From contig NC_052672.1 of the NCBI RefSeq assembly GCF_016802725.1, positions 8,895,685-8,959,684 on the forward strand: a stretch of DNA of 64,000 nt, given 5' to 3'. Under the pieces are notes generated by a model. That model saw only the letters and a list, made by a program, of their open reading frames with translations, was not told where the DNA came from and made no database searches. Positions 1 to 11,524 of the stretch are shown piece by piece; positions within the stretch are counted from its first letter, which is position 1; every line of letters begins with the position of its first letter. The DNA comes from Solenopsis invicta (Eukaryota > Arthropoda > Insecta > Hymenoptera > Formicidae). A program made the position numbers and the translations under genes.

Positions 1-813
1 CGCTTGAATTAATTGCCGGAGATTGTCTCGCGCGTGTGTACGCGCGTTTGTGTGTTTGTGTCACGGAAATACATTCATCTTACGCGGACGCACGTCGCAC
101 GCTCGAATCGTGACGAAGAAATCGACGGCGGGAAACGGAGGGCGCGAAAAGGGGAAAGGCGGAAGTAAATCATGCAACCCCCGTGACGACGTCGGTGCGA
201 TGACAAACGAGCGCCCGTCGACGTCATCGCGCAAGAAGTGGAAGCGACATCTGATAACGACCTTAATCGCATTAAGGTACGTTTCTGTCCCTCCCCCGCA
301 CAATCCACCGTCAGTCGTGATCGCGTCCCTAATGTCCTGAGAAAAACCACCACAATTGCAGATAAATCGCTCCTGGTCGAAAGTATCAAGTATATGGAAC
401 GGCGAGATATCAATATCTCTCCGTTGACAGTTTCTGTTTTATACCGGACGAGGATGGTGATAATTACAGCTTCAAATTGAATTCATTTGCAGAGTGTCTT
501 AACCAGAATCGTACGTGTCGATACATTAGGTTCGTTTTTTTTTTATTACTGTACTGAATTGCACTAAAATTTCCCTTATCGCTTGCGCCAAATTTCAAAC
601 ATACACATGTGTTTTTCTTCAAGTACAGAGAGTGTTCAGCTTAGAGATAAAAGTGGTCAAAAATCTAGAAACTTTGATTAAAAACTAATTTTTACTTCGA
701 TCCTGAAAATTTATATATCCTCTTTGATGTCATATTAAATATTATTTTACAATTCATCCAAAAGAAATCTCTACAAAAATAGCAGTAAATAATCAAAATG
801 TCTCACAAAGATT
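1..813. other. Stretch without a recognised gene
   Basis: The first 480 bases are CpG-rich and carry overlapping short reading frames (23-340 and 238-480, plus strand). A donor-like site at 277 and an acceptor-like AG at 359-360 suggest a small intron, but joining the methionine-initiated frame across them meets a stop codon at once. From about 480 the sequence turns AT-rich. I see no recognisable protein motif. Confidence 0.5.
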
Positions 814-1003
814 AAGGATGTATAGGACATCTCTCAAAATATTAAGAAAATTATGAAAAAATTAGATTGTTTTATATATTTCATTTGAAAGTCGTAGAAA
901 AAATTTGGTGGCGATTTTCTATCTGAATAAAAAATTATTTCAATAAGAAGTAGCCATGTGTTCTAATGAAAATATAATTAATAATGAAATAATGAAAAAA
1001 TGA
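814..1003 (+). repeat. Dispersed repeat family A, copy 1
   Basis: This segment matches 22156-22335 in the same orientation over about 190 bp, starting at AAGGATG and ending in a run of A. Shared blocks include GGCGATTTTCT and TCTAATGAAAATA. Identity is roughly 80% by eye. No terminal inverted repeat or coding frame is visible, so the element class is unknown. Confidence 0.75.
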
Positions 1004-1628
1004 AAATCAAGAAGAAAATTCTATATCTTTATTTTAGTATTTTATAAAAATAACAGACTTTTCCATTAAAAAAAAAACCTAGTTTTTCTAGTGGTTTTCT
1101 GCTGGGTTTTTTACTTCGAAATAAAACATACCCGTTTTTTAAATTTCTAGTTCAGCTATAAGAAACAGCAAGTACTATGTCGCAAAGGGAAAGTCAAGTG
1201 CATCAAATACCACCGAAAACTGAGGCAGCTCGTAAGGTGCCTCATCCCCCACGCACAAAAAAGCGTTCGTCACGCATCGTTCTCGAGGGTCGCGGCATTC
1301 TCGGCGACTTAAACACACTCGTGCCCTTCAGAAAGAATGAATTCAGCTCGCACTGAAGGGTTAAGCACGCGGCACTTTTCGCAGTCTCGCGCACGCTGTA
1401 CAGGTCGCGGCACCGCCGGATTACCCGCGCGATCCGGAGGTGAGTTTGTAGAGTTTGTCATAAATTAACGCGAAGGCGAGAGAATGGCGTTACGGGTGGA
1501 TGAGACGGGGAAAAAAAGAGGAAGGCAAAGCAGAAAAAGAAGGAGAACGGCCTTTCGCGGTTCTATACAGGTACGGCGACAGCACGCAAGAGCAATATGC
1601 TGCGTGCACCAAAATCATCCCGGAACGA
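1004..1628. other. Stretch with a possible 5' exon donor at 1440
   Basis: The sequence is AT-rich until about 1190 and then CpG-rich. A textbook donor (GGAG followed by GTGAGTTT) lies at 1440 on the plus strand, with acceptor-like AGs at 1384 and 1413. The reading frame in between is open but too short to judge. It could be a non-coding first exon or chance. Confidence 0.2.
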
Positions 1629-1654
1629 GGGAGAGAGAGAGAGAGAGAGAGAGA
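1629..1654 (+). repeat. (GA)n microsatellite
   Basis: This is an almost perfect dinucleotide tract of about 26 bases. It causes the open but low-complexity reading frames seen around it. Confidence 0.95.
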
Positions 1655-1920
1655 AGGAGGGAGGAAGTTCAACCCCCTGACGACAATGCGACATTTCATT
1701 ATTAACCCTCCCGTTGCGCCGCCGCCGTGTGCTCGACCCCAAAGCGAGATTCAAATTAAACACGCAAATATTTGCGTATTTTATTCCCGGGGTTTTGTCG
1801 CGGCCGGCCGCGTTTTGTTACCTGCTCGCGCAACGCGCGCCGAGTTTAATTCGTTTTGTTATAAATACATCAGCGGTCGCGGCAAATTACCTTTTACGTG
1901 TGCAGCGAGGACGGGGGAGG

Positions 1921-1923
<3 letters not shown>

Positions 1924-1954
<31 letters not shown>
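1924..1954 (+). repeat. (GA)n microsatellite with G-run
   Basis: About 31 bases of GA are followed directly by a run of eight G. It is the second GA tract within 300 bases. Confidence 0.95.
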
Positions 1955-1961
<7 letters not shown>

Positions 1962-2335
1962 CGGGGGAAGAGGAAAAAATGCACGCGCGCGAGGAAAACC
2001 TCCCGCGATGGAATAACGGCGGTGATAGATTTTTCGGCAAAATTGAGTGAATGGTGACGAATTATACAAAAATTCGTGCCCATTGTTTCGGAAATGCGTC
2101 CGCTGTTTAACGCCGCACCGGTTAAAATAGTTAAAATCTCCGCAGGGATCGCTCGCACGTCAACGTGCAACGTTAACTTCGTTTCGAACAACAAAAAACC
2201 CCGTGTGTGTATGTTTGTTAACTTCGCGATCGAAAATGGTGCGCGATAGCATAAATGAAAGTGGATGCCCTATTAGAAGGCGAAATATAGCCCCGCTAGT
2301 GTCGTGGGATCAATGAAAAACTGATTGTTACTCAC

Positions 2336-2401
2336 CATGCTCGTACGGATTCGGAGTAGCAGCCGGTTTCCGGGTTCAACATTTTACGATCGCTATCTGA
2401 C
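2336..2401 (-). CDS. Candidate internal coding exon (22 codons)
   Basis: On the minus strand a polypyrimidine-rich acceptor ending TTTGTCTTTCAG precedes 66 bases, followed by a donor GTGAGTAAC. Only one frame is open, and it runs from end to end: one base, 21 codons, two bases. It therefore has the same intron phase at both ends and could be skipped without a frameshift. The frame reads SDSDRKMLNPETGCYSESVR followed by one alanine. It contains an internal methionine that could also serve as the start of translation in a 5' exon. I do not recognise the protein family. Partner exons were not found; the large surrounding introns fit a gene with widely spaced exons. The splice signals are visible in the sequence, while coding status is inferred. 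Confidence 0.45.
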
Positions 2402-2683
2402 CTGAAAGACAAAACGTAAAATTGATTAAATAAACGTCAAGCTCGTGTGTGCGAAGCAAATTGAAAAAGTTAAAAGGTCAAGAAACGAGCGAAAAAAATC
2501 GCTGGTGAAAAGTTTATTAATATTAATCTGATTATTTATGTAATATAAAACGCAATATACAGGATGTCCCAAAATTTGCGAATCAAAATATAGCAGTTTT
2601 TGAAAAATTAAATTAAAGTTATTTGTAAATGATTCCGCACATTTCTTATGAAGAAACCGGCTTTTGTTAAATTTTTTATATGT

Positions 2684-3134
2684 ACACTAAAGGGAAAAAA
2701 AATTTTTAATGAAAAAATACATTTTCTTAATACCATACATTCTGATGCAAACATTTGTTTCTTCTGTTCAAGTAAAAATATTTACCTTCAAGTAAATAAA
2801 CATATTACCTTAAGTATATAAGATTGTATTTTTATTTCTTTGTGCATTTAAATTTTACTGAAAACTAATATAATATTATTAAGTAAATTAAATTGTTTCC
2901 TTAGATTAAAAAATCTAATTATTTTGAATATAAAAATAATGTAAAAGTTAAAATTTTCTAGAACTGCAAGAAAAATTACTTGATTAAAAATTATTTCTTC
3001 ATTTCAATTACATAAATATTTTAATATAAAAATTATTAATTTGACTTGAAGTAAATAAGACCGAGTAAATAATTTTTTTGTCTTTTTGTATTAAGTAAAA
3101 TTTTATTGTTTTAAGATATTTTTTCTTTCAGTGC
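2684..3134. mobile_element. Nested short-TIR element, CACT-type ends
   Basis: The left end ACACTAAAGGGAAAA mirrors the right end, whose reverse complement is GCACTGAAAGAAAA. These ends resemble those of the elements at 32793, 34089 and 43752. The interior is very AT-rich and non-coding. The terminal match is only about 14 bp, so the boundaries are provisional. Confidence 0.4.
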
Positions 3135-3142
3135 AGTTGCTT

Positions 3143-3483
3143 TTATGATGTCGATCAAAACTCTCAATGGGCATGATGTCAAAAAAACTCAACATTTACA
3201 GTTAATAATTAATGATTTAGCTATAATAATAGGGACCATTAAAAAACTATTAATCTCTTTTAGACTAGGCCCTTTTAGGTTTTCCTTTGTTAAGAACCTT
3301 CGAAAGAAGGTTGGAAAGCTGTATAAAGGATCTATACAATTTGTATTGTATATATGTGTAGAAAACAACGCGATTTCTGTAAAATACATATTTTGAGCAA
3401 TTTAGGGCTTCGTAACTGTAAAAATTGAGATGCTTTTCCGAGGTCACGTCATACTCATTAAGACTTTTAATCGGCATCATAAA
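3143..3483. repeat. Inverted repeat with ~50-bp arms
   Basis: The bases at 3143-3192 (containing GATGTCGATCAAAACTCTCA) are mirrored, with substitutions, by 3432-3483 (containing ACTTTTAATCGGCATCATAA). The loop is about 240 bp and AT-rich. It sits inside the 2556-3882 element and may be part of it. Confidence 0.55.
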
Positions 3484-3882
3484 AACAATATCAAAAATTT
3501 AGCCAATTTGAGAGAAGTCAATTTCTATATAAGAAATACGGGTTCCTTTTTACTTCACAGTAAACAGTAATTTCTTTTGAGACGAAAAGATTTAAATCTG
3601 ACCATTTACAAACTATGTTCAGACAGTCACATGCGTGCCCGTGAGTCGCGCGTAGTGACATGTGACTTTCTAAACGTAATCTTTGTAAAAAAAAACCTCG
3701 CATACTTTTTAAATAAGATAAGTATTACGTTTAATTACGACTTAAAGCCACCTAACTTTGAGTCATCGTATCTCAAAAAGTACTGTTCGAAATAAGTTTT
3801 TAAATAACGATTTTGCCTTCGGATTTTCGAGAACTTTTTTGTAATTAATATTTTGACTCGCGAATTTCGGGACAGCCCGTTT

Positions 3883-4857
3883 ATATCGCTAAAATACACA
3901 ATTAATTTCGTTAACGTTTCTAATTAACGACGCGACGCGCGTCGCTTCCGGCTATTTCGCATTTTGCGCAAATATCCTCTCGCAGAAGAAGCGGTTAACG
4001 AGCACGACGACGATGACGACGACAACGACGACGACGATGGGGCTGTCGGCAGTCGGCGGAACGTATTTTCGCCCAACCTGTTAACAGTGACGTCAGTAAA
4101 GATAGACGAGCGACAACCGGCCATTATCGTCTCAGCGTAGTCGACACGCGGGATGAATAATACACGCGCGTAACGAACGCGCAGGGCGGCGTCGATGGTG
4201 ACAAGGTGTGGAGACCCGTGTTGTTGTGCGGCGGAGTGTGCTGCACGACGTATGTGTCGATACGTTTATTTGCAATACGCCTATCGCCCATGTAATAACG
4301 AAACGCACGCACACACGCACGCACGCACGCGCGCGCCTCTCTCTTTCTACTTGTACACGTTGTACCTACCGTCGTGACTCCACGGCATCCGATACATTAT
4401 CCGTTTGGGATTTATTGGGCGCTCTTTTCGACGAGAACGCTTTCGTGCAGGAGCGTATTTAACGTTATTCGCTGCAACCGTTGCGATACGTCGACTGGCC
4501 TTGGGATCCACGATCCCTCGTGATAAACATTTATGAATTTTTTTTATGTAAAGAATTGTAAGGAAAAATATTACATTTAGATGTGGCACTCATATTTATT
4601 TGTAATAAAAGAAACTTCTTTACATTCGTTTCGCTTTAAGCGAACATTTTTGTATGAAAGTGCTCGCAATTAAAAACTGTAGAAAAAAGAATAAGAGGAA
4701 GAAAATCTAAGTATTCATATTTCAAGATTATCTTAAGTAACATCTTAAGATATTATAATAATATTGTGATTGGTTTATGATATCTCAAAGCACTTTGAAA
4801 TATTTATCAGAGTATTATCTTTATTAATACATGTAAAAATTGCGATTTAATTGGAAA
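3883..4857. other. Stretch without a recognised gene
   Basis: This stretch holds a (GAC)n-like run at about 3998-4042 and a CA/CG run at about 4305-4337. Both generate low-complexity reading frames on the two strands. Downstream of 4530 the DNA becomes AT-rich. Confidence 0.5.
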
Positions 4858-5100
4858 TGCTACTTTTCCATCAAATTTGCAAATAAGTATAATGTAACAG
4901 TATATAAGTATATGTAATTATATTATTAATATATTGATATAGAAATAATCCAATATTACTATAACACGCGATTTTTCATAAGAATCAAGAATAAACAAAA
5001 AAAAAAAATAACTTAAATCAATAAATGAATTGTGATCAAATTTTACATAGATACTTAAACCGTAATAATAGAATATGAAATTTTTCTATTTTTAGTAATG
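4858..5100 (+). repeat. Dispersed repeat family B, copy 1
   Basis: It matches 49420-49600 in the same orientation, starting at TTTTCCATCAAATTTGCAAA and ending near TTTTTCTATTTTT. This copy carries about 85 extra AT-rich bases after the first 35. No terminal repeats or coding frame are visible. Homology may extend further upstream at low similarity. Confidence 0.65.
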
Positions 5101-6281
5101 CTTTGAGATATGGCCCATAAATCCTTAAAAAGATTTTGACCAATTGTCTTGGATTAATAATAATGCCCGGGCCCTCTCAACTTCGAATCTTCATCGGCCT
5201 TAAAAACGCGCCTACTTCGTGTCGACTTTATCAAGTTACCGCCAGTTGACAGAAAAACTGGGGATTTTCATACACAAATCGGACGGAACGCGACTGTTGC
5301 CGCAAGCGAATAGAAATGTATAATATATGTGAAATAGCATTAAATGTTAAATCTTCATTACGGTTGACCGGGGTGTCCCTTGAGTTTTGTTGTCGCGACG
5401 TAATATGATTTAAGAACTTACGACGCTATATCAAATGGACTAACGGGTACTTATCGCCATAATCGCGTTACAGGAGCGCGTTTACGAAGCCTCTTGTCAC
5501 GGCAGGAACGTATATAATAAGTTACACAAAGGAGCTGCTGGAATCTGCCACGCATATTACATCGCGCGGTCGACGAATAATATCTCTAATGAAACGGAAC
5601 GTTTATCCCAAAGTCACGGCTAATCCTTTGATTTCTTAATCGGGACACCGCGGGCGTGTGTGTTTGCGTGTTGTGACAGCGGGCATTATCGCATGCAACC
5701 GATTACGTGCGACAACGTTGGGCTGTAGGTGAGAGCTAGTGTGGTGGGGTGTCGTGAGAACCCCATCTGCCCACAGAAAGGGTGGACGGACGGGGGATCG
5801 AGCGGATCGAAAGCGGGACGAGGTAGGAGGCGCGCTTTCTCGTCGAGGGTGGAAATCACTGTCCGCAGGCATTAGGCATTCATGCGTGCCGGTTGCGTGA
5901 GTCTCCCTGCACGTCGCCACCGCCGCCGCACGCTCGCGCGTGCATGCGCGCCTGTGTGTGGGAATGTGAATTCACCGTGGTGAATTCCGTCGACGCTGTA
6001 ATTCGCTGGGGGTCGATAGGAATGTGATTTTTGGTTCTGCGCAATATGTCGCCGGGACGAGCGCGGAACGGCCGGAGAGCGGAAAGGTCGGCTCTCGAAT
6101 TGCTCTCTTTCTTTATCAAGCTGCCAAACGAAAGCGTTTCTTTTTTCATTTTTGCGCGAAAGGATAACTCCCGTGAAAATTATCTATACGCGATCTATAA
6201 GACTCTATGCAATGTACTCTTTGCGTTCCATTCATTGTTTCTTTTTTTTTAGGTATTATATTGCGTTTTGTTTTAACTCTC
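5101..6281. other. Stretch without a recognised gene
   Basis: This is CpG-rich unique-looking DNA. Overlapping minus-strand ORFs at 5636-6149 have arginine- and serine-rich compositions typical of CpG-rich non-coding DNA and match nothing I recognise. Confidence 0.5.
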
Positions 6282-6658
6282 TCTAGTAAAAATAGTATGT
6301 TTATTAAACATTTATTGAAATGTTTATGAGATGGAAATTAAAACACGAAATTATTTATGAGATGTTTACGACTGTTTGATAGATGTTTGAAAAGTGTTGT
6401 ACGTTTTCGGAATGTTTATAAATGTTTTACAAATATTTGGGGAATGTTTCATTAAGAGTGTTCCATGTTTTTAGTATGTTGCAAAACACTCTTTGAACAT
6501 TTGCAACATTCTGAAAACATACAACACATCTCATAAACGATTCCATGTTTAAATTTCGATCTCATAAATAAACATTTCGATATAATGTTTTAAAACTCCG
6601 ATTAAACATATACTCAGCACTTAAGCAAACATCTTGTAAGCATACTATTTTTACCTGG
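6282..6658. mobile_element. Long-TIR MITE, 377 bp
   Basis: The ends read TCTAGTAAAAATAGTATG and, on the opposite strand, CCCAGGTAAAAATAGTATG. Beyond the ends the arms stay complementary with gaps through the centre. Mirrored blocks include TTTATGAGAT and AAAATGTTT-like units, so the whole element is an imperfect palindrome. There is no coding capacity. It is probably a non-autonomous DNA transposon of unknown superfamily. Confidence 0.7.
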
Positions 6659-7562
6659 GAGCTCATCGTCAACCTTTAATTCGGAGCACCAGAAAATAAG
6701 ATAGGGCAAGAAAAAGATAATTACGGAAAAAATTAGCAAGAGATAGTAGATTAGAGTTAAAAGCGTATGCCGAGTAGTGTGAAACGTCGTCGAGAGATAT
6801 ATTTCGAACTGTCGTTCGCGATTATCGGCGACGATGTATATAAATTGGATACGGTGAATAATGTTGAGGCTGGGCGTGTTTAGCGCATTACATTGCGCTA
6901 CGGAATGCGAAAAGGCGCTGAGCACTGTGATGCACTTGCATTCGCAGAAATTTGTAACGCAACGCGGAGACAACGCTCTCGGCTCTCGTAATCCGAGAGA
7001 ATTGCCGCGGTAGCTTGATGCGAACATTAAATTTACACGGCAATTGAATCGCGTTGCGAGATTTCGATACGATCCGATTCAATCCGAGTGTCGATATGCG
7101 ATTATTCCTCGTCCGGAAATTTTGTAATCGATATTTCGTATATTTGTAAGCTGCATTTCCTTCACCGATCAATCAATGCGCCTGCTCGCGAAAAAAAGAA
7201 CACGTCGCATAAACAAAATGTTAACACGTTGCTATTTTGCTCATTTCGCGTGAAATGGAAACTCTAATTAAAATCGTTTTATCGTGATCGGCAAAGCTGC
7301 AGCGAGAAACACCGGCATCGTGAGCCTGTACGTAGCGATTGCCACGATGACAGATTGTACCGAATGACGATCGCACATTCCTTTGTCAAGTAGAGCGTAA
7401 CTCAGCGGCAGGCATTCGAATTAGTAGCTTTCGATCTATCTTTGGGCATGACAGAGTATAACTTATGCAAGCATTCGATTTCACCGAAAGATTAACGAAG
7501 ATATATATAGACGCTATTAAGCTGTAGAAGAATAAATAATGTTGCAATAGTTTATATACGTT
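6659..7562. other. Stretch without a recognised gene
   Basis: This is mixed-composition unique DNA. The 137-codon minus-strand frame at 6614-7027 starts inside the MITE and has no domain-like features, so I do not call it. Confidence 0.5.
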
Positions 7563-7848
7563 CACGGAAAGACGATCTTGCTGAAGAATCTAAAAATTTA
7601 GATCTAAATAACATGAAGAATCTAAAAATTTAGATCTAAATACAGATTTAAAAATTTGATTGGATCATGAAAGTAATTATAAAAGATATTTGAATATAAC
7701 GAATAATGCAATAATAATGCAATAAAAATAATGCAATAAAATTTTGAACGTTCTGTATAATTATTTTGATGGTTTAACAATTTTATTTTTATATGTATGT
7801 GTATTTAACTAAATTTTTAGATATTTCAACAAAACTGTTCTTTCCATG
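7563..7848 (+). mobile_element. MITE family C, copy 1 (both ends present)
   Basis: The left end CACGGAAAGACGATCTTGCT and the reverse-complemented right end CATGGAAAGAACAGTTTTGT are the same inverted repeat, about 30 bp with substitutions. It shares internal blocks such as TAATTATTTTGATGGT with five other copies in the window. Uniquely, it contains a perfect 29-bp direct duplication (7582-7610 and 7614-7642) just inside the left end. The element has no coding capacity. Confidence 0.75.
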
Positions 7849-8506
7849 TAATATATAATTATAGTCCGATAGACACATTGGGCGAATATTGCGCATCAAA
7901 AATGGCATCACAAATTGACGAAAATTTGGCAATAATAAATTACGCTAAAATGATATCTCATAACACGCAAGAATTTTATCGATATAAAATTTCTGAATAA
8001 TATTTGTTAAAAGTTAGACAAATCTAAATTCGAGATATAAATATTGTACAATTATTTCAAAAACTGTTTGATTTCTTTATTTTAAATATTACTATGCTAA
8101 ACGTATAATATTTCATGCAATATTTCTATATTATAATTTAAGAATAATTATGCATTTTTATAAATATGTATATAGATTAATTATATTTTTAAATGCTTTT
8201 ATATTTTTAAATACATAATATAGCTAAAATATATATATTTTTTTCAATTATTAAACAATTTCTTTCTAAATTTAATTTTACAAGTATATCATTAAAATGA
8301 ATCGACATATTGTCGTAGTTTTGCCGAAATACTATTTCGAAATTATATGGACAAACAGTTATCAATATTTTATAAAAGATCGATATTTCTATATCTATTT
8401 TTGTAAATATATCTACATAATTGTTTTTGGAAATATATCTAATTATAATTTTTATGTAAGATTTTGTCACATAATTTAATAAATGTTATCGGGGTATATA
8501 AATAAT
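7849..8506. other. Very AT-rich stretch without a recognised gene
   Basis: Short overlapping reading frames on both strands at 8207-8479 are rich in I, Y, F and N, as expected by chance in such AT-rich DNA. Confidence 0.5.
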
Positions 8507-8540
8507 ATAAATATTAACTATATATATAGTTAATATTTAT
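8507..8540. repeat. Perfect 34-bp palindrome
   Basis: All 17 base pairs match. The half-site is ATAAATATTAACTATAT, and the perfect symmetry ends at 8506/8541. The composition is AT-only except for one C:G pair per half. It could extrude as a cruciform or could be a chance AT-rich palindrome. Confidence 0.85.
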
Positions 8541-8642
8541 GATGTATATATATTTATTTCTCATAAAAAATGAATTTTTTTCTGGGGAACTTGGAATATT
8601 ATCAAAAAACCGATTTTTATGCAAAAAATTATTATGCTCTTA

Positions 8643-8845
8643 CGAAAAGAACGATTTTGCTGAAATATATAAAAATTTAAAAAGTTTAAATTAATACAGA
8701 TCTAAAATAATTTGTTGTTAAATCATTAAAATAATTAATATATTGCATTCAAGCTAATTGCTAGAAATGTCTAAATTTTTCACAGCATTATACTCAAGTG
8801 CGTTCTATACGTGAATACATATTTTCATGGTCCAACAAAACTTTT
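8643..8845 (+). mobile_element. MITE family C, copy 2 (right end missing)
   Basis: The left end CGAAAAGAACGATTTTGCTG and the internal block TTGCTAGAAATGTCTAAA match the other C copies. The similarity stops near a GGTCCAACAAAA block, and no right terminal repeat follows, so this copy is truncated. Confidence 0.6.
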
Positions 8846-9761
8846 CACATCAATATGTAGCCAGATGTGTTGATACTTCTGACCTCAGTTATTCTTTCTG
8901 TGTCGGCATATTCTAAAGAGACTATTGAAAGTAGAATACATATTCTAATGCAAATTTTTTTAAAAATGAAAAATACGAAATTCTTTAGAAGTAAATTCAC
9001 ATGATTGATGATCAAGATGATTAATTATCACGATGACTGTTATCTTTTAAAAGATCGTTCACAAATAATCCCAAATTCCGTCAATCATTCACAAAAGACA
9101 TACAGGTGGTCGAAAAGTAATATTTATTTGAATTACATCAGATTTTAATGCTAAACTAGTTGATTTCCTTCCTTTGTCAAAATGAGAGAAACAAGAAATC
9201 TCATTTCCGAAATTTACTTTCGACGACAAAATCTTAACGAGGATTAATTTTAACTGTTCTTCTAAAGAGTCATTTTTCAAAGGCATATCGAAATGAAGTA
9301 CTTCCTTTTTACAACAAAGACAAATCCACTGAAAACCTTTGATCACCCGACACAAACCAACAACAGCAAGTACAAGATTAATGAGTTCGGAAGTTTACAA
9401 TCTTTCAGTTTCATTCAACTCTTGACGAACTGGTAAAAATTGCGACAAATCTTGTTGCTATTTGTTTGAAAATTGCTTAAGAAACGGTCTAAGGAAACAT
9501 GTTAGCGAGACGAGGACTAGAAATGCTCAAGTCTCATACACACACACACACGCGTACGTCAAAGTTTACACGAAACAATATGTAGGCTGCGTTCCGATAT
9601 ATACTGCCAGTGCTCTATAGTTCATGTTATGTATACTGCAGATTTTCAGTAGTGAATTACTGGTAGTGAATTTTAGAACGCAACCATAGTTAAACGCACG
9701 GAACTATACACAATTATTGACATTACTTTTATTTTTAGACGATTGTTTTCGCACACCGATA
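8846..9761. other. Stretch without a recognised gene
   Basis: An 88-codon minus-strand frame at 9089-9355 is the longest open frame, but its upstream end is a non-ATG codon and I recognise no motif. A short (CA)n tract is at about 9539-9552. Confidence 0.45.
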
Positions 9762-9931
9762 CATGGAAAGAAGAATTTTGCTGAAAAAAAAAAAAACTGT
9801 GAATGTTTAACTTGGTTGCTAGAATGTCAAAACTATTTTACAGCATTATCACGAGGGTGTCCTACATAATAATTTTCTAATTCGTATCTAGTTAAATTTT
9901 TAGATGTTGCAGTAGAATTGTTCTTTCCATC
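9762..9931 (+). mobile_element. MITE family C, copy 3 (170 bp)
   Basis: The left end CATGGAAAGAAGAATTTTGC and the reverse-complemented right end ATGGAAAGAACAATTCTACT form the terminal inverted repeat. The internal block TTTAACTTGGTTGCTAGAAT is shared with copy 4 in inverse orientation. It is shorter than copy 1 through internal deletion. Confidence 0.7.
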
Positions 9932-11524
9932 GAAAATTTGCGGTTGCTACCTCGAACTTTCGAAGAGGCGAAGATGTTCCTTGCGCGCGATCATTAAACG
10001 TCGAACGCGACGTTCTTGACAGGAACTCGCGATCGTTAGAGATGATCTACGACAATCTATCGGCAATCGTCCGTACAGGCAAACGCTTTCGGTACAAAAC
10101 TCGCCGAGCATTGCGCAAATACCGTATCCCCCCGTGGCATAATCATTGTACTTAAGGGGAGTGGTTGTTCCACCCGTGACCGGGTTCCCATAACCTCAGC
10201 GTTATTAAATGCCAAAGCGAAATCACGTCGTTCACGTCATTCACGTCCCACACGATCGGCCGTTTTGGCAGGTGCCTCGTCCACGGATTTCCCATAAAAA
10301 GGGAAGGCCTGTGCGCGCGACTTTAATTATGCTCCACCTGCCCCCTGTCGAAATTCCCATGCTGACACGGTGGGGAAATCCGGCGCGATTTCTCGTCGCC
10401 GCGTCGTAACCGGCGTTACGCATAAATCAGGGTGAGCGCGAATATTATTTAAATATTTATGACGATTGTAACTGTAATGGCGTGCGTAACCCCCTCGTTA
10501 ACCCGTCGACAGAAGAGAGACGGCCCTGACAACCTTCGAATATATATCGAATTTCGCCACAATATCATGTAAATATAATATCGCACATTGAATTTAATTT
10601 CGTGTGGTAGTTTTTGCGACGCAAAATGAATCAGTCTCCAACATAAAATAAAACAGAATAAAAATTATTATATTATACATATTACCTTTGGTGGGTGTAG
10701 GTTTCAAATTTAACTATAATACAATTCGCGAAACATTATTCCCTCCATCGGCTCGCGTGCAAGAGCGCGTCGTAACAAGGAGCTGTGTTAACGAAAGTAA
10801 CGGATCGTCGCAATCAGCGTAGCCACTTGTACACAAAACTGCCACCGTGCACATTGCGAGGTGATTTTCGCGGAACGCGCGGTCGCCGAAATGAAATATC
10901 CGAGTTATCGCGCGCTCACCAAGTTTCGCCGCGCGCCGAACAATAAGGAGGAAAGGGAGGAGAACAGGAGGCCCGAAAAAACGCGGGCGAAGTTATTCCG
11001 GTGAGCGCTGAGAAGACGGGGGACCCCTGGAGAAACCTGGCCGGCTCACGTCGCCGCGATGCCAGGCGTCGGTATATCCCGCGTAACAAATCGCCCTTTT
11101 AATCACGAGTGGCTAGCTGCCTCGAGTCATTTGGTCCTAATGGCGGCCTCTTGTTTAGGCGCACCGGACGCAACGCGGTAGGTTGCCGGGCAATTTCGTT
11201 CGGGGCCGCGCCGATACGCCGACGTTTTGTTTAAACCACCCCGCTTCATTAGTCATCGTTCGCGGACGGCATAATGTAACCCCTTGACGTGCGATCCGCG
11301 AGGCTTCGCCTTGGCCGCCAACGCGGCAGGAAGAGAGACGCCTGTGTGTGTCAAAACAAGCTCGCGTGCCTCTGTGAATTCGTCCGGGGAATGGACCACC
11401 TTCACCTGGCGGACCATTTGTGAGCGAGAACTTGTGTATGAATGTTTACGCGTCTCAAGCTAAATGAAACGGGCGCGTGAAATGTGTCCGAATGCTTGCG
11501 AAACATTGCTTTACGCATACCCAT
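9932..11524. other. CpG-rich stretch without a recognised gene
   Basis: Short frames on both strands around 10209-10423 overlap each other and show no domain. The sequence looks unique, and its CpG density is in sharp contrast with the flanking MITEs. Confidence 0.5.

Larger units (their letters stand above)
2556..3882. mobile_element. 1.3-kb element with ~45-bp terminal inverted repeats
   Basis: The left end (GGATGTCCCAAAATTTGCG and following bases) and the reverse complement of the right end (GGCTGTCCCGAAATTCGCG) align over about 45 bp with several substitutions. The interior is AT-rich and has no long open frame; the 60-83-residue ORFs inside are chance. A smaller element (2684-3134) and an inverted pair (3143-3192 with 3432-3483) are nested inside. 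It is most likely a decayed, non-autonomous DNA transposon. The superfamily is not assigned, and no clear target duplication was identified. Confidence 0.55.

Noticed and set aside
199..480. Two-exon model with an intron at 277-360
   Set aside because: Joining the methionine-initiated frame across these splice-like sites produces an immediate stop, and the other frame has no start codon.
2325..2380. tRNA-like GGTTCAA (B-box) motif
   Set aside because: No matching A box or cloverleaf could be formed. The motif belongs to the candidate exon on the other strand.
9089..9355. 88-codon minus-strand ORF
   Set aside because: It has no ATG at its 5' end and no recognisable transposase or host motif; it is plausible by chance in AT-rich DNA.
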